Below, in pieces: positions 1-8,569 of a stretch of DNA of 64,000 nt (positions are counted from its first letter, which is position 1; each line of letters begins with the position of its first letter). The DNA comes from CAVPCZ01 sp963779225 (lineage in GTDB: Bacteria > Bacteroidota > Ignavibacteria > UBA10030 > UBA6906), in assembly GCA_963779225.1 (NCBI GenBank), contig CAVZWW010000003.1:3348001-3412000 (forward strand), in the 5' to 3' direction. Position numbers and translations under genes: made by a program. The notes beneath the pieces were generated by a model. The model had not been told where the DNA came from, made no database searches, and was given only the letters and a program-made list of their open reading frames with translations.

Positions 1-2333
1 CGCACGCGGATCTTGTATTCATCCTCCCCGACGCGGTACTTTGTGGCCTCGGCTCCGTTGATGGCCGAGCGGACCGTGTTCGCGATCTGGGCGGTGGTCG
101 TATACAGCAACCCCGCCTTCTCCCGGTCGACCTCCACCACCAGCTCGGGCTTCCCGGTGTTGTAATTGTCCTTCAGATCAACGAGGTTCGGGATGGTCTT
201 GATGCGATCCTGGGCCTGGGCGCTTAACGCAGCGAGCCGCGCATATTCCTCCCCTGCAATCTCGATGCTCACCGGAGCGCCGACCGGCGGACCCATCGCC
301 TGCTTTGTCACCTTGATTGTCCCTTCGGACATCGTCGCGGTCTGGGCCCGCACTTCATCGAGCGATTTGAAACTACTCTGCCAGCGCTTGCTCTTTTCAA
401 AAAAGTTGATTGCGATCTTCCCCTTATTCGCCGTTCCCTGTCCGCCAAAGTCGAAAGGATCATCGGAGCTGCCGATATTGGCCACGACAAACTCCATGTC
501 CCGGTGACCGGGAAGAGCGGCAAGGCGTTTTTCGACTTCCTTCCCCACCCTGTCCGTCTGATCCAGGGCCGTGCCCGGCGGCATTTCGATTCCCACGTTG
601 ATCAGACTCGGCTGGGTCTCCGGAAAGAACACCACGCCGGTATTCAGAAGGCCGAAGAGGAAAAACACGAAGACGAGGAATCCGAGCGCACCCCCGACCG
701 TCTTTTTCTTGTGCGCAAGTGTCCACCGCAGCGTATGTTCGTACTTCCCCACCATCCAAGGGAAGAAGCGTTCATCCACCTTATGGTAAATGAGGGTGAT
801 GGGATTGTACTTTTTGTACCAGTGGGGGTGCTCGAGATTTTCTTTGGCTTTACGGATCTCTTTCTGATAATTGATCCACTTTGCGCCTTGAACCGGGCTG
901 ATCACATACGCAACGAACAGCGATGCGCCCAGTGTGAATATCAGCGTCAGGGGAAGGTATTTCATGAAATCCCCCACGACGCCGGGCCAGAAGAGGAGCG
1001 GGATAAACGCGGCGAGCGTGGTGAACGTGGAGGTCGCTACCGGAATCGCGACTTCCGCAACCGCCGCTTTCGCCGCTTCATCCGGCGACTGCTTATACAC
1101 CTGCTGATGACGATAGATGTTCTCGATCACCACGATGGCATCATCCACCACGATCCCCAGAACCAGCACCAGTGCGAAAAGGACGACGAAGTTCAGCGTG
1201 ATCCCGGCGAAAGCAAGGATGATGAACCCGATGAACATCGAGAGGGGAATGGCGGTCGAGATCAGCAGCGAATTCTTGAAGCCGAAAAACATGAACAACA
1301 CCACCACAACAAGCGCCATGCCCGTCATGATGCTGTTCTCCAGTTCATGGACGCGATTGGCGATCATGATGGACTGGTCGTTGGACACAATCAGTTCGAC
1401 CCCCGGGGGAAGAATCGGCTGTGTCTGCGCCACGATCTGTTTCACTTCGCCCGCGATGCGGACCAGGTTTTCCCCCGCACGTTTGCGCACCGCCAGGGTG
1501 ACCACTTCTGCGCCGTTGAGACGTGCATACGTCTTCCGGTCTTCAAACGCGAATTGCACATCGGCCACGTCGCGCACATAGATGGGCTGTCCGTTCTGCA
1601 TCTTGACGACGATGTCCTCGATCGGGCGTACCGTCTTGTATTCCCCCGGCACGCGCACCGACGTGGCGCGCCGATTGTCATCCAGCGTTCCTCCGGGAAT
1701 GGAAACATTCTCCCCCCGGATCGCGCCGGCAACGTCGTCGAACGAGATCTTGTAGCCGTTGAGCATGTTCACGTCGCAATTCACCTGCACTTCCGGTTCG
1801 AGGCCGCCGGAGATATCCGCCCGGAGCACGCCCGGAACGCCCTCGATCTCATCCTGGAGATCCTTCGCAATCGTCTTCAGTCGCGCAATCCCGATCTTGC
1901 CGCTCACGTTCACGAACATGATGGGAAATTCGCTGAAGTTGATCTCCGAGATGATCGGATCCAGGATGTCGTTCGGCAGTTCGGATCGTGTCGAGTTCAC
2001 CTCATCCCGCACGCGGCGCAACGCCTCATCGATGTCGATACCGACATTGAACTCCACGCGGATTGTGGAAAGACCTTCCTTCGACGCGGAGGTGATCTGT
2101 TTGATGTCCTTGAGGGATTTGAGATTCCGTTCCAGCGGTTGCGTCACCAGTCCTTCCACATCGGACGGTGAAACGCCGATGTACGGTGTGGAAACGATCA
2201 CGAGCGGGATGGTGATGTCCGGTGCCGCTTCGCGCGGCAGCGACATATAGGAAGACCATCCGAGCAGGACGATAATGAGAATCAGAATATAGACCGCAAC
2301 TTTGTTGTCGACGGCCAGATTGGAAATGCGCAT
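1..2333 (-). CDS. RND efflux transporter permease (partial, C terminus off the left edge)
   Basis: Inner-membrane pump of a tripartite efflux system, driven by the proton gradient. About 777 codons are visible, beginning MRISNLAVDNKVAVYILILI, and the frame stays open to base 1, so roughly the last quarter of a usual 1,000-1,050 residue pump is missing. The N terminus gives TM1 and then the start of the porter domain. The fourth transmembrane segment carries GIVVDDAIVVIEN, the family's paired proton-relay aspartates (bases about 1130-1165). The gene starts 18 bp after the adaptor gene and is the third gene of tolC-adaptor-pump. Sequence alone does not separate hydrophobic-compound (HAE1) from metal (CzcA) substrates, but the motif with two adjacent Asp is more like HAE1. 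Family assignment is firm; the substrate is unknown. Confidence 0.93.
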   Translation of the reverse strand, partial: MRISNLAVDNKVAVYILILIIVLLGWSSYMSLPREAAPDITIPLVIVSTPYIGVSPSDVEGLVTQPLERNLKSLKDIKQITSASKEGLSTIRVEFNVGIDIDEALRRVRDEVNSTRSELPNDILDPIISEINFSEFPIMFVNVSGKIGIARLKTIAKDLQDEIEGVPGVLRADISGGLEPEVQVNCDVNMLNGYKISFDDVAGAIRGENVSIPGGTLDDNRRATSVRVPGEYKTVRPIEDIVVKMQNGQPIYVRDVADVQFAFEDRKTYARLNGAEVVTLAVRKRAGENLVRIAGEVKQIVAQTQPILPPGVELIVSNDQSIMIANRVHELENSIMTGMALVVVVLFMFFGFKNSLLISTAIPLSMFIGFIILAFAGITLNFVVLFALVLVLGIVVDDAIVVIENIYRHQQVYKQSPDEAAKAAVAEVAIPVATSTFTTLAAFIPLLFWPGVVGDFMKYLPLTLIFTLGASLFVAYVISPVQGAKWINYQKEIRKAKENLEHPHWYKKYNPITLIYHKVDERFFPWMVGKYEHTLRWTLAHKKKTVGGALGFLVFVFFLFGLLNTGVVFFPETQPSLINVGIEMPPGTALDQTDRVGKEVEKRLAALPGHRDMEFVVANIGSSDDPFDFGGQGTANKGKIAINFFEKSKRWQSSFKSLDEVRAQTATMSEGTIKVTKQAMGPPVGAPVSIEIAGEEYARLAALSAQAQDRIKTIPNLVDLKDNYNTGKPELVVEVDREKAGLLYTTTAQIANTVRSAINGAEATKYRVGEDEYKIRV

Positions 2334-2351
2334 ATCGTGTTCCCCTGCCCC

Positions 2352-3408
2352 TTAGTTGGCGATGGACAGGGCTTCCCCGTCCACAAGCTGATCCTGGCCG
2401 GTGACAATGACCTGTTCGCCGGCTTTGAGTCCGCTCACAATTTCGACCTTGCCGTCGGCCCTGGCTCCCAGCGACACCGCCCGTTGAACCGCCAGCCCGT
2501 TTACGGCAACGTACACAATCCGTTTCCCCTCGTCGATTTGCTGGACGATCTCTTCCGCAACGAGGAGCGCTTTCCGGGGGACCGACTGCACGATGGTGCT
2601 TTTTGCGATCATGTCAGGTTTGAGTTTCCTCCCGGGATTCGGGATGACGCATTCCACGGTGACCGTCCGGTTGTCGGGTGACACGGTGGACCCGACGAAA
2701 GATATCCGTCCCGAATACTTTTCACCCGGATAGGCGATCACGGAAAATGTCACGGGCGTGCCCTTTGTCAGGGTTCCCAGGTACCTTTCGGGGACGTTGA
2801 TCTGAATGCGGACGCGGTCGATGGCCACCACACGGGCAAGTGCCACTCCCGGGATGGTCATTTCCCCCGCATCAACGAGGTGGTCATCCAGAATCCCGTC
2901 CACCGGGCTCTTGATAAATGTCCGTTCCCAGCGGGCCCTGGCAATGTCGGCCTGGCCTTTTGAGGCGTCGGCCTGGTATTGTGCCGATTTCGCCTGGAGC
3001 TCGCTGATTCCCTGCTCTTCGTACACCTTTTGCTGCTTCCGGGAATTCATGTCGGCCAGCTTGTATTGTGCTTCTGCAGCGAGGTAGGAAGGTTGCAGCA
3101 CATCATCTTTGAGGGTCGCAATCACCTCCCCCTTTTTTACGCGCTCTCCCTTTTCCACCTTCCACTCCTTGATCACCCCCCCCTCTTCCGCAGCTGATCA
3201 TCACGTCTTCGTAGGCCTTCACGATGCCTGCGATCTGTAGGGTTTCGGAAAAGCTTGAGGGCTCAACGGTTTCCACCCGTACATTCAGCAGACGGGGACC
3301 GGGATCGGCTCCCTGCTGGGGAGTCGAGGATTTGCCGCAGGACATGAAGAGCAGAGCGGCTGCCGGCAGGGCGAGCAGGAGGATCAGGGTAACCTTGTTC
3401 GACGTCAT
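2352..3408 (-). pseudogene. RND efflux periplasmic adaptor (MFP/HlyD family), frameshifted
   Basis: Periplasmic adaptor joining the pump to the outer-membrane channel. The N-terminal part (3408 to about 3190) encodes a lipoprotein signal, with hydrophobic residues then LLFMSCGKSS. The rest (3176 to 2352) encodes the lipoyl/biotinyl half motif VEKGERVKKGEVIATL, a helical hairpin and beta-barrel/membrane-proximal domains ending VDGEALSIAN. The halves lie in different frames. The break is near a run of eight C at 3176-3183; removing one base there, or the A at 3192, rejoins the protein. Removing the A at 3192 gives SAEEGGVIKEW, which resembles the family's usual sequence. The start ATG overlaps the stop of the TolC-type gene by 4 bp. 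Either a sequencing/assembly error or a real disabling (or slippage-prone) mutation; the intact neighbours favour an error. Confidence 0.85.
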
Positions 3409-4805
3409 GGTTTGGACATCCCGTTTGGTGGTACGATTTCGTCAGATCCGATGTTCAGGTATTCCGGTGTTCGTCCGAGAAGCTGATCGAGGTCGGCGGA
3501 GGCTGCAAGATACTGGTAGAGGGCCTGCAGACGGTTCACCGTCGCTACGGTAAACGCCAGTTGCGCGTCGTTGACTTCCAGCAGCGTGCCGGCGCCGTTC
3601 TTGTACCGTGTCGTCGCGATTTGGTATCCCTTGTCAGCCTGCTCCACCGTCCGGGATTGCGCTTCGATGCGTTGCCGGGTGTTGCGCAGCTCCAGGGTTA
3701 CCGATTCAGCGGTTGTCTGGAGGCCCGACTCCATCCCGGCGATATTTTCCTGCGTCTTGCGCAGGTCCAGCTGCGCCGCTTCCACGCGCGCGTTTGTCTG
3801 GAATCCGGAAAAGATATTCATGGAGAGGGAGAGTCCGACCGTCGCAGCATTGATGAAATCGGGCCACGACACAGCCAGCCTGTTCTTTTGTGCGGTGTAC
3901 TGATAGGTCCCGAACGCCGAAAGCGTGGGCAGGTAGCCCGAGCGCTCGGCGGAGATGACCGCATCGTTGAGAGCCGCCTGGTCGTGCATCGCGGCGAGAG
4001 ACGGGTTAGATTCCAGGACCGCCGAGGTCGCTTCAAGCAGGAGGCTCTCCTCCACGGGCTTGAAGGTGAGGGCGCCTTCCACTTCGACCCTGGAGACGAA
4101 CGGTATGCCGAGCAGGATTTTCAGGTTGTTGCGTGTGGTCTCGAGGTTGTTCTCGTATTGCAGGACCTCGGGCCGGAGATTGTCGACCCGCACCGAAGAA
4201 CGCAGGAGGTCATATTCCGACACCAGTCCCTGGTCGGAGAGCAGCCGCACGTTGGCATGATTCTCCTCGGCGTTGCGGAGGTTCTGGCGCATCATCTCCA
4301 GCACATCCCGGGCGAGCACGACGCTGTAGAACGCTTTGCGTGCCCGGGTGACGGTTTCAATTTCCTTTGCGTGGTACAACTCTCTCGCGGCACGGGCGTA
4401 GATGTGCGCCGCACCCAGACCGACGAAGACCGCGGAGTTGAACAGGACCTGTTCCCCGCTGAGGGTGAAGTCAAACGCGTGGGTGGAGCCGATCTCGATG
4501 GGAGTGACCTCGCCGCTTCCGGGATTCATGAAGTCGGGCAGGTAGAAGACCGGTTTCTTCAGCGCGCGGGTATAGCGCGCCTTCAGGTCGATCTTCGGCA
4601 TGGCTGTTCCCCAGGCTTCTTTCACGCGCGCGTCGGCGCGCTGGACCTCGAGAGCGGCTGCCATCAGTTCATGATTTGACTTCATGGCGATCCGGACCGC
4701 TTCCTCGACAGTCAGCCGTTGCGTGCTGTCAGGTGTGGTTCCCCCGGCCGCGGCGGTCAGAGCAGGCAGGAGGAGCAGGGAGCAAAGAAAACGAAGCATA
4801 GTCAT
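3405..4805 (-). CDS. TolC-family outer membrane efflux protein
   Basis: Outer-membrane channel of the efflux system, first gene of the operon. About 466 residues from the ATG at 4805 (a second ATG lies at 4799). The start MTMLRFLCSLLLLPALTAAA gives a clear signal peptide, whereas upstream in-frame codons give a low-quality extension. The family pattern is visible: a first repeat opening with LTVEEAVRIAMKSNHELMAA, long alternating helical stretches, and a second half with LSMNIFSGFQTNARVEAAQL, the usual LxxxLFxGxxxxxxVxxA motif. The ending PEYLNIGSDEIVPPNGMSKP is short. It overlaps the adaptor start by 4 bp. I saw no good promoter in the 125 bp between it and apt. Confidence 0.93.
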   Translation of the reverse strand: MTMLRFLCSLLLLPALTAAAGGTTPDSTQRLTVEEAVRIAMKSNHELMAAALEVQRADARVKEAWGTAMPKIDLKARYTRALKKPVFYLPDFMNPGSGEVTPIEIGSTHAFDFTLSGEQVLFNSAVFVGLGAAHIYARAARELYHAKEIETVTRARKAFYSVVLARDVLEMMRQNLRNAEENHANVRLLSDQGLVSEYDLLRSSVRVDNLRPEVLQYENNLETTRNNLKILLGIPFVSRVEVEGALTFKPVEESLLLEATSAVLESNPSLAAMHDQAALNDAVISAERSGYLPTLSAFGTYQYTAQKNRLAVSWPDFINAATVGLSLSMNIFSGFQTNARVEAAQLDLRKTQENIAGMESGLQTTAESVTLELRNTRQRIEAQSRTVEQADKGYQIATTRYKNGAGTLLEVNDAQLAFTVATVNRLQALYQYLAASADLDQLLGRTPEYLNIGSDEIVPPNGMSKP

Positions 4806-4930
4806 GGATATGTGGTTTCTGTTATGAGAATTCGTCGTCACGGGAGCATAACTCCGGGCTGGCAGAGCCGGCACGGGCCGGATACGGGAGCGGTCGGAAG
4901 TCGTGGTGTCTGTGGCTTGGGTGGCGCGCG

Positions 4931-5458
4931 TCACTCTTTATCGTAGCGGATAATGGAAAAGACGTCCCGGGAGCCGAGTTTCTGGCGTCCCTTCAGGAAA
5001 TCCAGTTCGATGAGAAAGCTCACACCGAGGATGACGCCGCCGAGGCGCTCGACGAGCCGGCACGCGGCCTGCACGGTGCCCCCGGTCGCCAGGAGATCGT
5101 CATGGATGAGCACGCGTTCCCCCGCGCGGATCGCATCGGTATGTATTTCCAGGGTGTCTGTGCCGTATTCCAGTGTATAGGTCTCGCTGATGGTTTCCGC
5201 GGGAAGTTTTCCCGGCTTCCGGATGGGCACGAATCCCGCTTTGAGACGGTACGCCAATACCGCACCCAGGATGTATCCGCGCGATTCGATGCTCACCACT
5301 TTGTCCACACGTTCATTCTTGTACTTCTCGTAGAGCACATCCGCTGCACGCTGGAAGGCGGCCGGGTCTTTCAGGAGCGTGGTGATGTCGCGGAACACAA
5401 TTCCCTGTTTCGGGAAGTCCGGGACACTGCGGATCGTGCGAATGAGTTCTTCGTGCAT
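4931..5458 (-). CDS. apt: Adenine phosphoribosyltransferase
   Basis: Cytosolic purine salvage enzyme converting adenine and PRPP to AMP and pyrophosphate. The 175 residues match the usual length. Seen: the N-terminal IRSVPDFPKQGIVFRDITTL, the substrate-loop stretch SIESRGYILGAVLAYRLKAG, and the PRPP-binding motif VLIHDDLLATGGT near residues 117-129. The start is the ATG at 5458, only 3 bp after the stop of the enoyl-CoA hydratase gene upstream, so the two are probably cotranscribed. Family identity is firm. Confidence 0.96.
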   Translation of the reverse strand: MHEELIRTIRSVPDFPKQGIVFRDITTLLKDPAAFQRAADVLYEKYKNERVDKVVSIESRGYILGAVLAYRLKAGFVPIRKPGKLPAETISETYTLEYGTDTLEIHTDAIRAGERVLIHDDLLATGGTVQAACRLVERLGGVILGVSFLIELDFLKGRQKLGSRDVFSIIRYDKE

Positions 5459-5461
5459 GGT

Positions 5462-6250
5462 TCACCACTCCGGTTGTTGCTTGTTGAGAAACGCCTGAAC
5501 GCCTTTGCGGCAATCGGCCGTCATCCGGGCGGCGGCGTTCATGTTCGCGGCAAAGTCCAGCCCTTCAGCGGCATTCATCCCGTCCAGCTTGGCCAGCATC
5601 TCTTTGGCCATCGCCATGGTGGTGGAGCTGTTGTGTTCGATGAGTTCCTTGAGCAGCGCCTCGCCGCACTCAGCGAGTTCGTGTTCCGGCACGACGGTAC
5701 TGACCAGGCCCGCCGTCTGCGCTTCGTCCGCATTCAACACATGGCCGCGCAGCACCAGTTCGCGTGCGCGTCCCTCCCCCACCCGCTTCATCAGGAACAG
5801 CAGAACGATGGCCGGGAGAAAACCGATGTGCACTTCGGTATAGCCGAAGCGTGCGTGTTCGCGCGAGGCGAGCACAAAGTCGCAGACAGATGCCAGCCCG
5901 CACCCGCCGGCCAGCGCGGGCCCGTTGACCAGCGCCACCACGGGTTTCCGCAATTCATAAATGCCCTTGTAGAGTGCTGCAAGGCGTGCGGAATCGGCAC
6001 GGTTTTGCTCGTGATCGGTCGAGGAAACCTTCTGGAGATAGGCAAGGTCGGCGCCGGCGCAAAAGGCCGGACCGTTGGCAGTGAGAAGGACCACTTTCAC
6101 GGCGGGATCCCGCGCTGCGAGAGCCATGGCGGTTGTCAGTTCGGCAACCATGGTATCATCGAGCGCGTTGCGTTTGTCGGGACGGTTGAGCGTGATTCTC
6201 GCGATCCGCTCGCCGGCAGAGTAGAGAATGCGGCGGAAATCCATATGCAT
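5462..6250 (-). CDS. Enoyl-CoA hydratase/isomerase family protein
   Basis: Crotonase-fold enzyme of 262 residues, acting on acyl-CoA thioesters in fatty-acid or branched-chain amino-acid breakdown. Seen: ITLNRPDKRNALDDTMVAEL, the oxyanion-hole segments GPAFCAGADL and VNGPALAGGCGL, and the end GVQAFLNKQQPEW. The region after the second oxyanion element has FGYTEVHIGFLPA, placing a Glu at a typical hydratase catalytic position; methylglutaconyl-CoA hydratase-like enzymes look like this, but I cannot fix the substrate. There are two possible starts, ATG at 6250 and ATG at 6244. The promoter read just upstream would put the transcript 5' end close to 6244, favouring the internal ATG on a leaderless message. 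apt follows after 3 bp. Confidence 0.9.
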   Translation of the reverse strand: MHMDFRRILYSAGERIARITLNRPDKRNALDDTMVAELTTAMALAARDPAVKVVLLTANGPAFCAGADLAYLQKVSSTDHEQNRADSARLAALYKGIYELRKPVVALVNGPALAGGCGLASVCDFVLASREHARFGYTEVHIGFLPAIVLLFLMKRVGEGRARELVLRGHVLNADEAQTAGLVSTVVPEHELAECGEALLKELIEHNSSTTMAMAKEMLAKLDGMNAAEGLDFAANMNAAARMTADCRKGVQAFLNKQQPEW

Positions 6251-6279
6251 AAAATAGCGAGAATTGATCGGAAAAACAA
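6251..6279 (-). promoter_or_regulatory. Putative sigma70-type promoter for the enoyl-CoA hydratase/apt pair
   Basis: Minus strand: TTGTTT at 6279-6274, a 17 bp spacer and TATTTT at 6256-6251. The -10 box abuts the first ATG, so the expected start point is about the second ATG (6244), which suggests a leaderless mRNA. The match to consensus is moderate (3/6 and 4/6); the 17 bp spacing recurs at other promoters in this window. Confidence 0.4.
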
Positions 6280-6297
6280 GTTGCGGTCACTGCCGTC

Positions 6298-6322
6298 CCC
6301 CTCGCGTCGGCGACGCGAGGGG
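6298..6322 (-). terminator. Strong hairpin between glnA and the hydratase gene
   Basis: A perfect 11 bp inverted repeat (6298-6308 with 6312-6322, 3 nt loop) lies 12 bp after the glnA stop codon. In the direction of glnA transcription it is not directly followed by a T run; the nearest one (TTGTTTTT) is about 18 nt further. It could be a terminator or an mRNA 3' end stabiliser. Confidence 0.5.
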
Positions 6323-6334
6323 TCGGCTGCGGCA

Positions 6335-7768
6335 TCACACGTCGAAATACAGTCCGAACTCGTACGGATGCGGACGTAACGCCATGGGTTTCACTTCCTT
6401 CTCCATCTTGTAGGAGATCCACGCATCGATCACATCTTCGGTGAAGACATCGCCGCGAAGCAGGAACTCGTGATCCCTCTCGAGTGCATGGAGTGCGTCA
6501 TCGAGTGATCCCGGGGTGGAAGGCACGTTTTTCAGCTCCTCCGGCTCCATGTCATAGATGTCCTTGTCCAGCGGCTCGCCGGGATCGATCTTGTTCATAA
6601 TGCCGTCCAGTCCGGCCAGCAAAAGGGCGGAAAATGCCAGGTACGGATTACACGCGGGATCGGGGCAGCGGAATTCAATCCGTTTCGATTTCGGGTTCTG
6701 TGAATACATCGGGATGCGGACCGAAGCACTCCGGTTACGCTGCGAATACGCAAGGTTCACGGGCGCTTCAAATCCGGGTACCAGCCTTTTATAGGAGTTG
6801 GTGGTCGGATTGGTGATCGCGCACAGTGCCGGGGCATGCTTGAGGAGTCCGCCGATGTAATAGAGTGCCATGTCGCTCAGATTGGCGTATCCCTTGCCGA
6901 AGAAGAGCGGCTTACCGTTCTTCCAGAGGCTCTGGTGCACGTGCATTCCCGATCCGTTGTCGCCGAACATCGGCTTCGGCATAAACGTGACCGTGCGTCC
7001 CCGCATGCGGGCCGTGTTCTTGATGATATGCTTGAAGAGCAGCAGTTCGTCCGCGCTTTTCAACATCGGGGCGAACTTCAGGTCGATTTCCGACTGCCCC
7101 GCCGTGGCCACTTCATGATGCTGCGCCTCCACATGCAGGCCCACGGCCATCAGGTTCTTGGTCATTTCATTCCGGAGATCCTGGAAATGATCCGTCGGCG
7201 GCACGGGAAAGTATCCTTCCTTGTACCGGGGCTTGTAACCGAGGTTCGGCATCTCTTCCCTGCCGGAATTCCAGCGCCCTTCAATGGAGTCGAGATAGAA
7301 ATAGCTGGAGTGCTCATTCGTGTCGAATCGCACGTCGTCAAAGATGAAGAATTCCGCCTCGGCGCCGAAGTAGGCAGTGTCGGCCAGGCCGGTCGACTGC
7401 AGGTATGCATCAGCCTTCTGCGCGATGCTGCGGGGGCAGCGTTCGTATTTCTCCTTGGTGATAGGATCATAGACATCGCAAATCAGGCTGACCGTCTTTT
7501 CCTGGATGAACTGATCGATGAACGCCGTTGACGCGTCGGGGATGATCAGCATGTCGCTTTCATTGATCGGTTTCCATCCGCGGATGCTGGAGCCGTCAAA
7601 ACCAAAGCCGTCCTCGAAGGAGCTTACTTCCAGCTGCCCGACGGGGACCGAGAAGTGCTGCCACTGTCCCGGGAAATCCATGAACTTGAAGTCGATCATT
7701 GTCGCGCCTTCGTCCTTGATCATCTTGAAGACGCGCGAAACGGCATTCGGTGCCGATGATTTCGCCAT
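6335..7768 (-). CDS. glnA: Glutamine synthetase, type I
   Basis: Cytosolic ATP-dependent synthesis of glutamine from glutamate and ammonia, the centre of nitrogen assimilation. 477 residues from the ATG at 7768, which has the SD-like GAGGTTAA upstream; the open frame continues further upstream but only through sequence without family features. Seen: the beta-Grasp N-terminal domain (FKFMDFPGQWQHFSVPV), FDGSSIRGW, the catalytic stretch with FGAEAEFFIFD, GSGMHVHQSLW, NPTTNSYKRLVPG and NRSASVRIP. Near the C terminus KDIYDMEPEE keeps the tyrosine that is adenylylated in the GSI-beta subtype. Whether it is modified here cannot be told. An Lrp-family regulator lies 5 bp upstream in the same transcript. 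Confidence 0.97.
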   Translation of the reverse strand: MAKSSAPNAVSRVFKMIKDEGATMIDFKFMDFPGQWQHFSVPVGQLEVSSFEDGFGFDGSSIRGWKPINESDMLIIPDASTAFIDQFIQEKTVSLICDVYDPITKEKYERCPRSIAQKADAYLQSTGLADTAYFGAEAEFFIFDDVRFDTNEHSSYFYLDSIEGRWNSGREEMPNLGYKPRYKEGYFPVPPTDHFQDLRNEMTKNLMAVGLHVEAQHHEVATAGQSEIDLKFAPMLKSADELLLFKHIIKNTARMRGRTVTFMPKPMFGDNGSGMHVHQSLWKNGKPLFFGKGYANLSDMALYYIGGLLKHAPALCAITNPTTNSYKRLVPGFEAPVNLAYSQRNRSASVRIPMYSQNPKSKRIEFRCPDPACNPYLAFSALLLAGLDGIMNKIDPGEPLDKDIYDMEPEELKNVPSTPGSLDDALHALERDHEFLLRGDVFTEDVIDAWISYKMEKEVKPMALRPHPYEFGLYFDV

Positions 7769-7773
7769 ACGGG

Positions 7774-8250
7774 TTAACCTCGTGTAGTGGTGGGTGATGG
7801 GTGGATAATCTTGACGCGAGTTGATTCCTTCGCGGAAGAAAGGACCATACTGGTATGTGTGCGAACGACGCCCGTCCACGCCTGAATACGCGCAAGCAAC
7901 TTTTCGAGCGATGCGGTGTTTGCGGTGCGTACTTTCAGCAGGTGCGTTCCGTCGCCGGTGACCGCGTGACACTCCAGAATCTCTTCGTGGGCGATCGCAT
8001 GATCCAGAAAGGACGTGTAGTGCCGGGAGGAATCGACCGTGACCATGATGAAGGCGGTGATATCGTTCCCCAGCCGCCGGAAATCCACAGTGGCATGGTA
8101 TCCGGTGATGACCTTGTGTTCCTCGAGCTTGCGCAGACGCTCACTCACGGAAGGCAGTGAAAGTCCGACCGCTTCGGCAAGGTCGTTGCGTTTCGTCCGG
8201 CCGGCCTTCTGCAGGATATCCAGAATTGTCAGATCGATCTCATCCAGCAT
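7774..8250 (-). CDS. Lrp/AsnC-family transcriptional regulator
   Basis: DNA-binding amino-acid-responsive regulator of about 158 residues from the ATG at 8250 (AAGGA lies 9 nt upstream). The N-terminal winged helix reads LDEIDLTILDILQKAGRTKR with LAEAVGLSLPSVSERLRKLEE as the recognition region, followed by a C-terminal RAM/effector domain (ITAFIMVTVDSS, ECHAVTGDGTHLLKVRT). It ends 5 bp before glnA and shares a near-consensus promoter. The arrangement suggests it controls glnA and itself in response to an amino acid such as glutamine; that is inference. A 19-codon upstream in-frame extension was rejected because the family starts close to the helix. Confidence 0.94.
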   Translation of the reverse strand: MLDEIDLTILDILQKAGRTKRNDLAEAVGLSLPSVSERLRKLEEHKVITGYHATVDFRRLGNDITAFIMVTVDSSRHYTSFLDHAIAHEEILECHAVTGDGTHLLKVRTANTASLEKLLARIQAWTGVVRTHTSMVLSSAKESTRVKIIHPSPTTTRG

Positions 8251-8306
8251 GGCCTCGATTCCTTCTGAACCTAAATAAGTAAGGATGTTGATGACTCGTA
8301 GCTTCA

Positions 8307-8335
8307 AATATAAGGTTCTCTGATGACTTTGTCAA
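8307..8335 (-). promoter_or_regulatory. Near-consensus sigma70-type promoter for the lrp-glnA operon
   Basis: Minus strand: TTGACA (8335-8330, 6/6), a spacer of exactly 17 bp, and TATATT (8312-8307, 5/6). It lies about 57 bp upstream of the regulator's ATG. From 8336 to the rpe stop codon at 8570 I see no convincing gene or site. Confidence 0.75.
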
Positions 8336-8569
8336 CAGCACACCAGGGCCGTTTTTTTTACGCGGCGACGGATCAACGACCGATTCTACGCGTGCGTCAG
8401 GCGGCCGGGCTCCGTTTGAACGAATGCCTTCGTGAGGCAGCGGATCAGCAGTTAACTGGTTTGGAGTGGTCTTTTTGCGTGATGCACTGGATCAGGGGAA
8501 CACGGCAGGGGTTTGTGGAGGCGCGGGTCAGCGGCCGGGACCGGGTCATCAGGGAAAACATCACACGCA

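Noticed and set aside
504..2171. Long plus-strand open frame of 555 codons opposite the RND pump
   Set aside because: It is the antisense of a clear pump gene with TM4 Asp-Asp motif; its translation is rich in His, Arg and Glu and matches no family. GC-rich third positions often leave such antisense frames open.
3176..3195. Programmed frameshifting in the adaptor
   Set aside because: No slippery heptamer with downstream structure is visible, and adaptors are not known to be frameshifted; error or mutation is simpler.
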